Assembly (NCBI GenBank): GCA_004026145.2 | Contig: CP034993.1 | Span: 1,879,208 to 1,943,207, forward strand | Direction: 5' to 3' | Length of the DNA stretch: 64,000 nucleotides | From: Takifugu bimaculatus | Lineage: Eukaryota > Chordata > Actinopteri > Tetraodontiformes > Tetraodontidae | Part shown: positions 26,301-36,721 of the stretch, piece after piece | Layout of the letters: every line of letters starts with the position of its first letter | Position numbering within the stretch: position 1 is the stretch's first letter | Position numbers and translations under genes: made by a program | The notes under the pieces: model-generated | What the model was told of the DNA's origin: nothing | Seen by the model: only the letters and a program-made list of their open reading frames with translations | Databases searched by the model: none

Positions 26301-28825
26301 CAAACAGTCCCAGACTGAGAGCCTGGACAAACTGCAGCAACGTTACAGAAAGGTGTGTATTACTGATTAACAAGCTGCCTTTGTATGTCTCAAACAATCT
26401 TCCTTTTACTGTGCGTATACAAATACTTCCATCTTACCAAGATTGCGCTGCTATTGAGAGGCTGTACGCTGGAGTCGACCGCCCCCTACTGGTCATGGAA
26501 GTGTAGTGTATTTGGTTGGGGGATATATTTTCACACTTTACAAGATGAACTGGACGTGATCAGAAAAATATCTAAAATGAATCTTGAGTCTTTTTCTGTT
26601 TGCAACAGCAGGCTGTTCCAAAAGTAGATCATTGTCTTTTTAGAAACAATGAGGTTTTAGTGAAGTATTCAAGGAACACTTTTTTCTATCTTTGGAGCAA
26701 AACCCCAACGTGCTATTAAGTTCTGTGGATGTTGAACCTGAGGTGGTTTTTGTTACCACCAAGGCCCAAAATTCTTTAGTTTTTGTGAACACCTTGTGGC
26801 AAGGCGGGGATTCTACTTGTATGTGAGTTGTATGTTGATGATAGTGCTTTAAGTTGTTTTGGCAAACCATAACCAGCTCTAAGCTGATTTTGGTGTGGTG
26901 TGTTTGTCTCTCAGGTGGCTCCAGAGGAAGCCAAGGACAGCTGGGAAAACCAATTTACCTTCTCTTTCAAGAAGTGTAGCCATGCAAACTGGTAAGAATG
27001 AACGGCCAATGTATTTAGCATAAACGACTGGTACGTGCACGTACATTCAGGGGCCAGGGTGGCTTTTAGGTCAGATGCCATTCTTAAGGATTTGCAGTTC
27101 ATCTGAGGTTCAGTCCCGAAGAAAAAGCAGCATGAGTCTCGAGTACCTTTCTTCAGGAGCATACCGTGTTTCAAAATAAAAGCTCGCCATGAGCCATAAA
27201 AAGTCTGAACTGATTCTCTTGTACTTTGCTGTCCATCAGGAATGGGAAGTGTAAGAAAATTGAGGAAGGCCAGGAGTGCCTGCAGGGCATGCGTCTTCGT
27301 CAGTACCACATGCTGTGTGGTGCTCTGCTGCGCGTGTGGAAACGCGTGGCGGATGTTGTGTCTGACATCACGAGCTCCAGCATCCTGCAAATCGTCCGCC
27401 TGAAAACCAAGCAGCATAACAAGCAAGTCGGTCAGTAGATCCCGTCTGTAACAGTTGATATGTGCTGGAAAAGTTGATCCAGCAGGAACCAGGATGTTAA
27501 AATGAGGAAACGTATTTGTTATTTGTCTCCTAAATGTGCTAAACCCAACTAGACTGTGTCTGCTGGTTCAGATGTTGAAAGTAGATCTAAACTTCAGGGA
27601 TTACGGCTTGAGCATTTGCACTGACATGGTGGATGTGTGAATCTCTCAGGTATCAAGATCCCAGAGAACTGTGTGGCACGTGTACGGGAGGAGCTCTTGC
27701 AAATGGACGAGGAGGTGAAGAAGAAACGGAGGGAGAGGGAGCAGCAGGCTCTGGAGCAGCGGAAAATGGAGAACAGACATCTCCTTGCAAATTTGTTCAA
27801 CCAGAAACCAGTTCTGAACAAGTCGCTGGTTCAGTCTCTCGCCCCAAATCAGTTCCTCAATCAGAAACCGAGCCAAAGTGTTTCACAAAGGACTCAAAGC
27901 GGGAGCGTCTCCCAGCTGCCCAGAGTTCAAGCCCTCCCCGAGTCCACTTTACAGCAGCCCCCACAGACCATGCCCATGCAGCCCTTACAGAGAAACCCCT
28001 GTCAAGGCCAGCAGAGGACCCATAACAGCTGGTCTACCATCCCCACCACCTCCACCAACCACCATGTCGCGCTGTCCAACCCTGCTAACCACGCCCCCAG
28101 CCTGCAGTCACAGTTTCACCCCCAGCAGATTTTACCCTTCTTCCAGGCGCTGAAGAACTCCGGTCTTCCGTTTCACCAGAACGCCCCGTCTCCAAGCTTG
28201 TCTTCCAACCCCCTAGATGAGATCTTGGACCTGACTGTGAGCTCGCCATCGCCCTCTCCAGACACCACAGAGGGCGGACCCAGCCTGGACAGCCTGACGA
28301 GACACTCCTCAGCTTTCGGAGATGACTTTAACCTGGAGTCCCTGATCTCCCTGCCTGCTCCAAATCCCCCAGCCCGCTACCCAGCTACAGCAGCCTCTTC
28401 TACTCCAGCAGCAGCAGAATCATAACATGCTGGCCAATATCCACCAAGGCTTATTAGATTTTTTTGATTTGCCCCTGTGTCCCCAGATGTCCTCACAAAA
28501 ACCGAACCCCTCCTCCTCTAACTCCTCCGGCTCTTCTTCCACCTCCCCCGTCTCAAACAGCCTGGTTTCTCAAGTCCCCACCGGCCAACCGCCCTCGTCC
28601 TCGCTGACGTCATCCTCTTCATCTCTCTTCTCCAGCCCGTCCTCGTCTTCTTCTCTGTTTTCCAACTCTTTCCCCTCGTCCTACATCCACCCCCAGTCAG
28701 ACCCTCTCCATCTGCCCAATGGCCACTGTAGCACCAACGCCCTCGATGTCCGCGAGGCTCTGAACAGCATGCTTCAGGACGGACACGACCGCAAGTCCGT
28801 CATCCAGTACCGCAATCAGGACTGA
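5390..28825 (+). CDS. sbno2: Strawberry notch homologue 2, 5'-partial
   Basis: SBNO2 is a nuclear helicase-like transcriptional co-regulator, linked in mammals to IL-10/STAT3 signalling and osteoclast fusion. Coding exons: 5390-5510, 16304-16480, 17039-17125, 18101-18206, 18344-18504, 18594-18727, 18816-18906, 19020-19163, 19260-19377, 19469-19574, 19738-19891, 19986-20162, 20379-20476, 20738-20820, 20975-21157, 21304-21425, 21536-21667, 21785-21920, 22978-23090, 24410-24481, 24573-24681, 24765-24836, 24924-25067, 25183-25277, 25995-26087, 26221-26352, 26915-26991, 27240-27430, 27650-28825. All phases join. Landmarks: a Glu-rich stretch before [11 protein letters not shown], Walker [12 protein letters not shown], the DECH box in [17 protein letters not shown], and GLQSTGE and FGRTHRSNQ of the C-terminal helicase half. 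SBNO2 is chosen over SBNO1 from the N-terminal exons, the shorter acidic linker and synteny. The window encodes about 1,530 residues. Oddity: the frame shifts by one in the last exon (between about 28345 and 28425). Read literally, translation stops at 28425, yet the conserved tail ending [10 protein letters not shown] runs to 28825. Confidence 0.93.
5511..10939. other. Large sbno2 intron, left part
   Basis: AT-rich intron between the 5390-5510 exon and the candidate alternative exon at 10.9 kb. It holds the piggyBac MITE (8170-8238). A pyrimidine-rich tract of CCCTCC repeats lies at about 10500-10565, upstream of the candidate first exon. I saw no other coding exon or RNA gene. Confidence 0.6.
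8170..8238. mobile_element. piggyBac-type MITE, solo hairpin
   Basis: A near-perfect inverted repeat of about 22 bases per arm (CCCTTGCGTGGTGTTCGGGT and its inverse) encloses about 25 bases. TTAA precedes it at 8166-8169 and a decayed TAAA follows it. TTAA targets and CCCT ends are the signature of piggyBac. The GGTGTTCGGGTC / GACCCGAACACC hairpin is a common small fish MITE. It is intronic and has no coding capacity. Confidence 0.7.
10940..10999 (+). CDS. sbno2: Candidate alternative first coding exon of sbno2
   Basis: An ATG at 10940 opens 20 codons ([10 protein letters not shown]...GRPLPK) ending exactly at a donor, AAG|GTACAA. The exon ends in phase 0, the same phase as the 5390-5510 exon, so it can splice straight to 16304 (GAC TTA GCC) and make a shorter protein lacking the upstream N-terminus. 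The upstream 400 bases are richer in GC and CpG than the surrounding intron, with a homopyrimidine tract at 10500-10565, which fits a promoter. Against it, another ATG at 10853 lies upstream in a different frame, and I have no transcript evidence. Confidence 0.45.
11000..16303. other. Large sbno2 intron, right part
   Basis: Intronic and AT-rich. A C-rich tract (13667-13695, runs of CCCC and CACCC) could form a quadruplex on the minus strand. Short ORFs here lack splice context or similarity. I see no RNA gene or intact mobile element. Confidence 0.6.
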
Positions 28826-31635
28826 GTGCAGCTCATCCCGACTGTTTTTTCCCTTTTTGCGGTTTTCTTTGGCCTGTAAAGCAGATTGTGTCTCGTTTGC
28901 TGCTGTCTGTGATCGCACCATTGGACCTACTCCTCCTCCCCTCAGGGCTTATAGTCACGTCACTGCCTGCTGACTCACCCTTTCCATCCTTCACCCGCTT
29001 GAAGTTGTGGAGATTAGAGCCGGCCCAGACAGTATCCGGCCCAAAATGTGTCCTGCACAGTAAATGGCAGCTGCAACACAAAGCGTAAATCATACCTGTA
29101 AGTTTGTGGACGCACACGCTGTCGCACACAGCAGATGGAAATCATCAGTGTTGTCCAATTTCATAGTGAATTCCTCTACTGATCACATGAGGTAAATCTG
29201 CTGGAATCCCCCCCCCCCATATCATTTTTCTGAAATATCTTCTGTAGTTTTTCCAGGGCTTGGTTCTACTGAGCCAAAACAAACAATGTTAAACTGGACG
29301 TGGTGGAAACCTCCCCCAGACAATTGGCTGTCATTTTTTCCCTACATGTCTGTGTCCCTGCCTGTATTAACACTAGTGAGGAACCGTGGAGGGAGGGGAG
29401 TCTGCTGTTGCAAACAGTGCCTTTGAAGAAATCTATAAATGCAGTCATAGATCCATGTAGCCTAATATATAGATTTGTACTCTTGAGTGTTGCTTTTAAT
29501 TTAAATATATTTGTATTTAACGTGTAGGTCCCATTAGTAGCTTTTGTTACATTATGCTGTTGGGGTCTTTGATAAAGAAGTCCCCATTTTAGCCTGTATG
29601 TGCTTGTGTGCCGGTCTGTCGGGCCCGTCCTTTGTCTCTGATGGTCCCTGTAGATTGGACGGCGTGCTACCAGGATTAGTGAGCAGCGCGGACGGCAGTT
29701 TGTTTCCAAAATCCCCTCACAGCTCCACCTTTCCGAGGGGACTCCTGGTTGATTTAATATCCGATTTCTCAGGAAAGTCTCGAGCGTGTTGCGTTTTGGC
29801 GTCGAGACCAACCCAGATAGAAAAACCAGTCGTTCTCCAACGTGCATGACACGATCCTAAGTGTAGCAGATCATGACCGTCGTCTTTTAAGTCAAAGCTT
29901 TACTTTGGCAATTCAAGAGAAAAACTCCCGTGTTTCCATTTGAGGTTTGGAGACTACAAACACACACAACTGTTGTTTACTATGCGCGACAGTCCCCGTC
30001 TAAAAACCCGTGAGATCGGCCATCTTTGAGTGAAGAACGCTGCGCTCAAGTCTGTTCTTCAGGGGGAAAAAATGCCGGGAAACGTTCAAATAAAAACAAA
30101 GCAATAAAACCAACGTTCTACACGTGTCCTGAAACATAGACGCTCGAGTGCTGTTTACGCTCAACAGGCAAAGCTTTGACTTTTGCATGGTATGAACTTT
30201 CTTACTTCTGTTGTGCTTCATACTATTTTAGACGGATTCTAAAACGTGTACAACCTTTGTATAGCAGGTTTTCACAGGCTGAACGCAATGCGTTTGATGT
30301 TTTATTCATTGTTATAAAGGTTATTGTTATTTATATTTAAGGGATATTTAGATTTTAAATATGTTATTCTGCGTACTCAAATAGGTAATGACATGTTTGG
30401 TCAGGGAAGTTTCTAATTTTCAAGATTTCTATCAAATTCTATTATAACCTGCCACCAAATAAGATTGCACTGTTCTGTCCTGCTGTACAGTCTGGATAGA
30501 TTTCCGTGTCGCTTCTCTCCAGGTCCAATAGAGTCTCCCAGTCGCCAACGTCAGGCCCTCAGTGTGCAGAGTGATACCAAAGTGTTCCACAGACACCCCT
30601 AAAGTTGCTAAGATACCAGAACTTTTACCAATCTCAGGAAGAAACCTACAGGAGGTGTAACGACGGGGCCGTTGGCGGAAACACATCATCTCCCCTCAGA
30701 AACGACAGGAAGTACCAGTACACGCGCTACGTCTCTCTTCTCTGTGCTGTGACTTTTGCTGTATTTATGTTTCAGTTCGACGTGCTGGGTTTTGTTGTTT
30801 GTCCTTGTGAACATGTCGGTGATTTGTCGTTTATGCCTTCTTAGGGCAAAATTCAAAGCCAGTTTCTTTTTGTGAGGAACATTATTTCTCGTTATTTTCG
30901 TCCGCGTTGTCGGGACCTGGCCGCCTTCAGCGGATGTCCGATTCTGTTCGATTTTTGTCATTTACAGCAAATCGCCATGGCATGTTTTTATAGCCTTGTT
31001 AATTCTATTGATAATATTCCACATCAGGCACATTCCAACAATTCTGCAGAATATTTCCTTTCAGTCTCTGTTTTGAGGTCACACTAATAACTGTATGCAT
31101 TTGAGACATATGGACCGTGTTTCACAAGCGAAAGCTTTGTCTACTTAATGTAGTTAGGCCTTTAATCACTCTCATTTTGCACTAAGAATGGCATAATCAA
31201 GTTACTTTTTTCTTTTTCTGATTCAGCGTTGCAAGCTTGTGTTTCTGGTCTGGCTCCATGTATACTGTAACCATCTTCTTTCCCCACCATTTGCATATTA
31301 CGCATTTTCAATGTTATCACTCAGATAATTTATTAATGAAAAAGAAACAAAAACATGCTACTGATTGTATGTATTTTTAAACAAAGCCTATTTTTTCTGT
31401 ACAAAAAAAGATAAAAAAAAACAAACTGTGTTCAGCACTTTTATTCTGGGTTGTGCTTTTGTTTTCTATATATTTATAATTTAGATCCAAATGTATATAT
31501 TGTAAAAAAATTTGTGCCTTTCAACTAATTCTTTCAAAGGTTTTATACTCATTTATGGAAGGATATATGACATTGCAATCTCAACTTTGTAAACAAATTG
31601 TAAACGAATAAAAACATGAAGATTGCTGAAGCTGC
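28826..31635 (+). other. sbno2: sbno2 3' UTR
   Basis: About 2.8 kb of sequence follows the TGA at 28823-28825 and becomes steadily more AT-rich, with ATTTA-like elements, up to a canonical AATAAA at 31607-31612. No other gene starts in between, and the embedded ORFs have no protein similarity. The exact cleavage point is inferred to lie 10-25 bases after the signal. Confidence 0.7.
31607..31612 (+). terminator. sbno2: sbno2 polyadenylation signal
   Basis: Canonical AATAAA followed shortly by a GT-rich stretch (GTGTTGGTCTGCG at about 31639), as expected for a cleavage site. It is the best signal at the end of the 3' UTR. Confidence 0.7.
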
Positions 31636-31639
31636 CCTG

Positions 31640-32180
31640 TGTTGGTCTGCGTAAAACTGGTGGTTTCACGTAGAGACAGCAGAGGACAGAAGAGGTGAAG
31701 GGATCTTAAACTGATGGAAACATTTAGATACTTTTACTGAGATGACGAGTTTCTTCTGATTATTCTCATATGAGTCATCTCAGCAGTGACATTAGTCACT
31801 TAATCCACCTGTCAGCCATTCATCTGCAGCTGTATCGTCATGTTTCAGAGGGACTGAAAGCTGACAGCAGGCTTAGCTGATATATTCTTTGAAAATAAAA
31901 TAAAAACATCTTTATTACCTTATCCCGCTGACTCAATTAAAGATAAATAATTTGATTACATTCCAGTATATATGCACTACCTTTTAATAATGTGTAAAGC
32001 TAATATTTACATTTCCGGTCAAAATAATAGAGGGACGTTAAAATAAGAACAAATTTAAATAAACTATTTGCTAAAACTGTTTCACCCGTACGAATCATGA
32101 ATTGGTCCTTTAAAATAACCCAAAACATAAAATCTAATCCAAAAAACAGCAGGATCATGTGTGTGTTCAACAAAAATGCT

Positions 32181-32211
<31 letters not shown>

Positions 32212-34468
32212 GTTGTCCAAAAACGAGGCGGATCCTTTAAGAAAGAGGACCAACTTCCGGTTATTGCAACACCAGCGCGATGACGCTATGAAACTCACCT
32301 GTATTTGGCCACGCCTTCACACCTGTACTCAGGAAGATTTAGGAGAGTCTTCCCAAGTTCCATATAAGCCGAAGTAAAGCGAGAGAAACAAAAGAGAATA
32401 ATTGGTTGGATTTCCCACCGTTTGTCGAACCCACTGAGTGCAGAAGAACAGTTCCGGCCGGCGGACACAGTTTCCAGGTGCGTTCGCTTCATTTCCTGAT
32501 GTTCCCAAGTGTGATGGTTCTGTCCATGTTGTTGCGCTGATGGGGGAGAAAGTGAGGCCGAAATGTTTCCAGTGGGTTGTTTTTAAAGAGAGAAATGGTG
32601 TCTTTGTTTAAAATGCTGGGGTGTTAGCTGCTCACAAAAGTATTAGTTTTGAGAATTTATAGATGGAACTTACTGGCTAGCTGCAACGTTCAGGACAGGT
32701 TCCATTTGTGCTGTATTTATTTAGGTTTTTCATTAGTTATGTGGGAGTTATAGGCGAGCACGTCTCATTTCTGTTCATTACTTTTGTTATCAACACATTC
32801 TTGTGCATTTAATGATGGAATTACTCAGATGGTTGTAGTTGCTTATTCTACTCCCCCCACTCCCTCCCTCTCTTTATTGCTTCCTACCTTACTGGTTCTT
32901 CCACATGGTTCCACCTCACAAGTTTCTACCTGCCTGTCAGAAAGTTTCACCATAGTTTCAGCCCTTCATTTCTCAAATAGCTGCGTTATTCTCTCTATAT
33001 GGCGATATGATATTCTCACAACCTGAGCAAAGGTTTTATTTCAGGGTCTTTCCGGTTGTATTTCATGATAAATACCTCTTGTCTATTTATCTCTATCTTT
33101 TCATCCCTTCTGGATACGTGTTGTTAGTAATAAACACATATTGTTCTGCGTAAGAACATAAATTTAACTTTATGTTTATCATTTCAGGTAGTAGCCTCAG
33201 GGACGCCAAACGGCATCTAAAGTTTTAAAAAAAGCGACAGGTTGGAATAATCTCATTATCCACATGTAAAAAATCACCCACTTCTGATTATTTTGACATT
33301 CACGATTAGATTTCAGAAACATGCTTCATTAACCTCTGGGTAGCTGCACTATTGTTATTCCAATTTCCAGTCAGTTTGGTTTAATTCTTAACGGGGTGAA
33401 ATAAACACATCTGAGGAGGAACTTGTAAGTTCACCGTTGACTGTGTGTTGCGAGGAGCTCCACGGAGAGCGGAAGCTCCAGGGTTCTGCTCTCCGTCCTG
33501 CAGCTTCTGCAAACCTCTGGACTGTTGCTCCTTCAGCTCTCAGAGCTGATATCGCTTTTACGAGCGTCTCGCCTGTTAATCTTTACAAGAGTTGCTTGTT
33601 GGAAGGGGGCAGCGTTAAGGAATTCCACCTCTGTGTCGCGTCAAACCTGGGCCTCTGAGCTCTCCGCCACCCTGTGCTGGAACGTGCACACGTCCGTCCT
33701 GACACATGAATGAGTGATTGTTCAGCTACTACAGGGGAACATGCTCGAGCTGTGTTTGCACTGGTGACGGGAGCGGTTGTCAGTCGTTCCGATGTTTTAG
33801 TCCGGTTAATAATTCAACAGGGGCAGACCGACTGTGCTGCCACACAGAAACCACATCAGACATCTGTTTTCCATTATGGTCACGCCTAAAATTCAGCTTC
33901 ATCAAGACTTGCTGGGTGCCAGAATTTGTAATGGGATACAGCATCTCTGCCCCACTGGGACCAGTGAGCGCGGCCGCACGTCGTGCACGCCAGTGGCGGA
34001 TGTTTACGCGGCCGGCGTTCTGGAAACTACTTGTGCAGGAACCCAGGAAACTTTACTGGGAGCGAGCAGACCTGCAGCGAAGCAAACAGCCCTTCAATTA
34101 TTAACAGCCCAGTGCTCTCATTCCCCACAGTAACCATAGCACCCAGTAGACAGAAACTTAGCCTGGAGGAGACCTGCTGCTGCCCTGTGGGAAACACCAC
34201 CACCTCACTGAAACACACACACACACACCAGTGACGGTGGGAGCAAGTGGACCTGACTTTATGATCCCAAACCACAGGGAAAAACAGGGACCGATGGACG
34301 CATGAGAGGACTTTTTCCCCCCACGTTGCTTGTTTATTTTAAGTTAGATTATCTGCGTTCGACCTTTTTCTTGCGGGTTTTTGTCGTCCACCTTCGTCAG
34401 CAGAAATCAGAGTTCTGTTTAAAACTTTTTCCCTGTCTTTTTTTAATAATTTTTTCCTCAACGTCGCC
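31640..34468. other. sbno2-tjp3 intergenic region and tjp3 promoter side
   Basis: Mostly AT-rich spacer. It holds a T11-G22 homopolymer junction (32180-32212), and its base composition turns balanced and CpG-containing from about 33.4 kb, where the tjp3 promoter and 5' UTR are expected. A short AC repeat lies at about 34215. I could not place a transcription start. Confidence 0.55.
32180..32212. repeat. T11-G22 homopolymer tract
   Basis: Eleven T residues run directly into 22 G residues. Such a G run can form a quadruplex and is hard to sequence, so its length in the assembly should not be trusted. Confidence 0.9.
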
Positions 34469-36644
34469 ATGAATCTGAAGCAGAGGATGAAGCTGCTGAA
34501 GCACTTTGGCTCTCTGCCCTCGGAGCCTCCACCGCCGCTGCTGGTGGTGCCCGTAAGTGGAAACGCTGTAGCAACACCCTGGACCGGCCTGGGTCACTCT
34601 CTCTGCTGCTCCCTCAGCACAGAGCCTCACAGTCTCTCACCATAGGGGGTTTCAGCCCAACGCGTCCAGTTTTTTTAGAAACCTTTATTAGCAGCACATT
34701 CAAGATTTCCAAGTTTCCCAGGCTGCTTCATTTAAAACATCGTTGTTTTCAGGCAGCAATTGACTAATTCTTTGATCTAACCTCTTGTATTCATATTAAT
34801 TGATTGATTTAAGCTCCTTGATTTCATAAACTGCATTTTTGTTGGACTTTCCTGGTTATCTATTGCCTTAAAGCCATAGTTTTAATAGTAATGAGCACTG
34901 TTGCAGTTAATCCACGACAGAACTTTGTACCTTCGTGTTAAAGATGCAGAGATCTTCCGACATTTGCGTGCAGTTCCTGCAGCGCCGCTCCACCTTAAAT
35001 CCACTTTTACTGAAGGGCCATAGAAACCGTGACAGTGGGGGAGGAGTGCTCCAGGTGAAGTGTCTCTTCGGGGCTTTGCTTCTCCGTTCGTCCCCATCAA
35101 GGAAGAAACAAAGAGAGTTTAAGGAGATTCTGAGCAGCAGGAGATCAGGTTTCCAGCATCCATGCGGAGCTCTGAGGAGGACGGAGCTGGAGTTGGACAA
35201 CCGTGACGGATCCGATTGATTTATTGTTACTTTGTATCGAGCGGATTGGAAAAAAACAACAGGCTGTTTGCTGAGCGTCTAAGGCCACAGGTGTGCTGCT
35301 CAGCTCACAGAGCCCCGTGGGGAATGGAAGTGAGGTTTAAAGACCAAGTGGTAAGTGGAGACAGAGGAAACAAAGCACAAGTCTTCCTATGCTAGTGTCA
35401 TGAGAAAGGAGCGGAAGCGTAGCCGCTAAAGCAGAACAAAGGAAGTAAACCAGTGTCGGTTTGCTCTCTGATGAAACCCACAGGTGTGTCTGAGGTGCCA
35501 CAGCTCTGGACTGGACGTTTCGCTGTTTTTCAACTCCTCTGATAATCATATCTGTGGTGAAAAGACGCCATTTCACCTTCTTGTTTACTCCTCAGCTGTT
35601 CTTTTTCTCCAGCTTTCTTTTTTGCGATTTGAGAAAAACAACTTCAGGTGTCACCAAATCTACTCGGCTCAGTTACGGTGCTTTCTGTTTCAAACCATCA
35701 TGTTTATGATTAACCTGCTCGGACAAACGATCCACTGTCCACAGGTGACCCAGAGTGCACCTGTGTGTGCGCCTCGAGGAAACCAGCCAGCCTGGCATTT
35801 TTGTGGCAAAGTTTGGTCACAAAGCCATTTGGGCCAGTGTTTAAGCTGCAATTTATGACTCTTCTTCTTCTACTTGACGGAGAATTTGAAATGTTAAACA
35901 TCAGATTTCAACAGAGACGGCCCTCCGTTGAAGAGGAATTCTAAATAGATTTCCACGACTGCCAGTTCAGCCGTCCTGATCATAGTAGAGGAGTCAATGA
36001 AAGTGATATTTCCCTGACTTCTCCTTGGAGACTGAAACTCTGATACACGTGATCAGAAAAATGTTGTCTGTCTTCTAAGCTCTTCTGGTTGTTGATGTAG
36101 CATTTGGACGCGCGCTCCTCGCTGGCATGTGCACTTGAGCAAACTCCAGGCTCTTCATCACCGTCCATCGACAGCGCCTCTACGCCTCTGACTAGCGTAG
36201 CTGGCTCTACTCGTTCCTTCTCCTCACCAAAGTATGATGTGAGGCCGCTCTGGATTCTCTCCCTGTTTATCCATGATAACAGTGTCGCGCCGTGCGCTTG
36301 CCTTGGGTTGCTGCATAACCTTCCCTGCAGCTCGGAAGCTTCCAGATCTTCAGCAGCGGGTTTACTCGGCTGCTTTCGGGGTCCAGTAGCTGAGATAAAA
36401 TCGCCGTTCTGCGAGAGGAAGCGTTCGGTCGGAATATTGTGATGACGAACTTGTTCCGCAGCTTCTCCAGCCTGAAGGCCGGAGCTGTGCCGCCGTCTAG
36501 AGATCCAGACGCAGGACTGCTGTGTCCGAGCGTGTGTGTCGGCCACGACTCGCATGTTAATCTGTTGTTGTTTGGATACTGAAATATCATTTTTAATGCA
36601 GAATATCATTTATGCTGTCAATTTACAGCTGTCAGCTATGATTA

Positions 36645-36721
<77 letters not shown>

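Noticed and set aside
5390..28825. SBNO1 rather than SBNO2
   Set aside because: SBNO1 has a much longer N-terminus and a long lysine-rich acidic linker. This gene has the short SBNO2 linker and the SBNO2-type N-terminal exons, and its neighbours match the SBNO2 locus.
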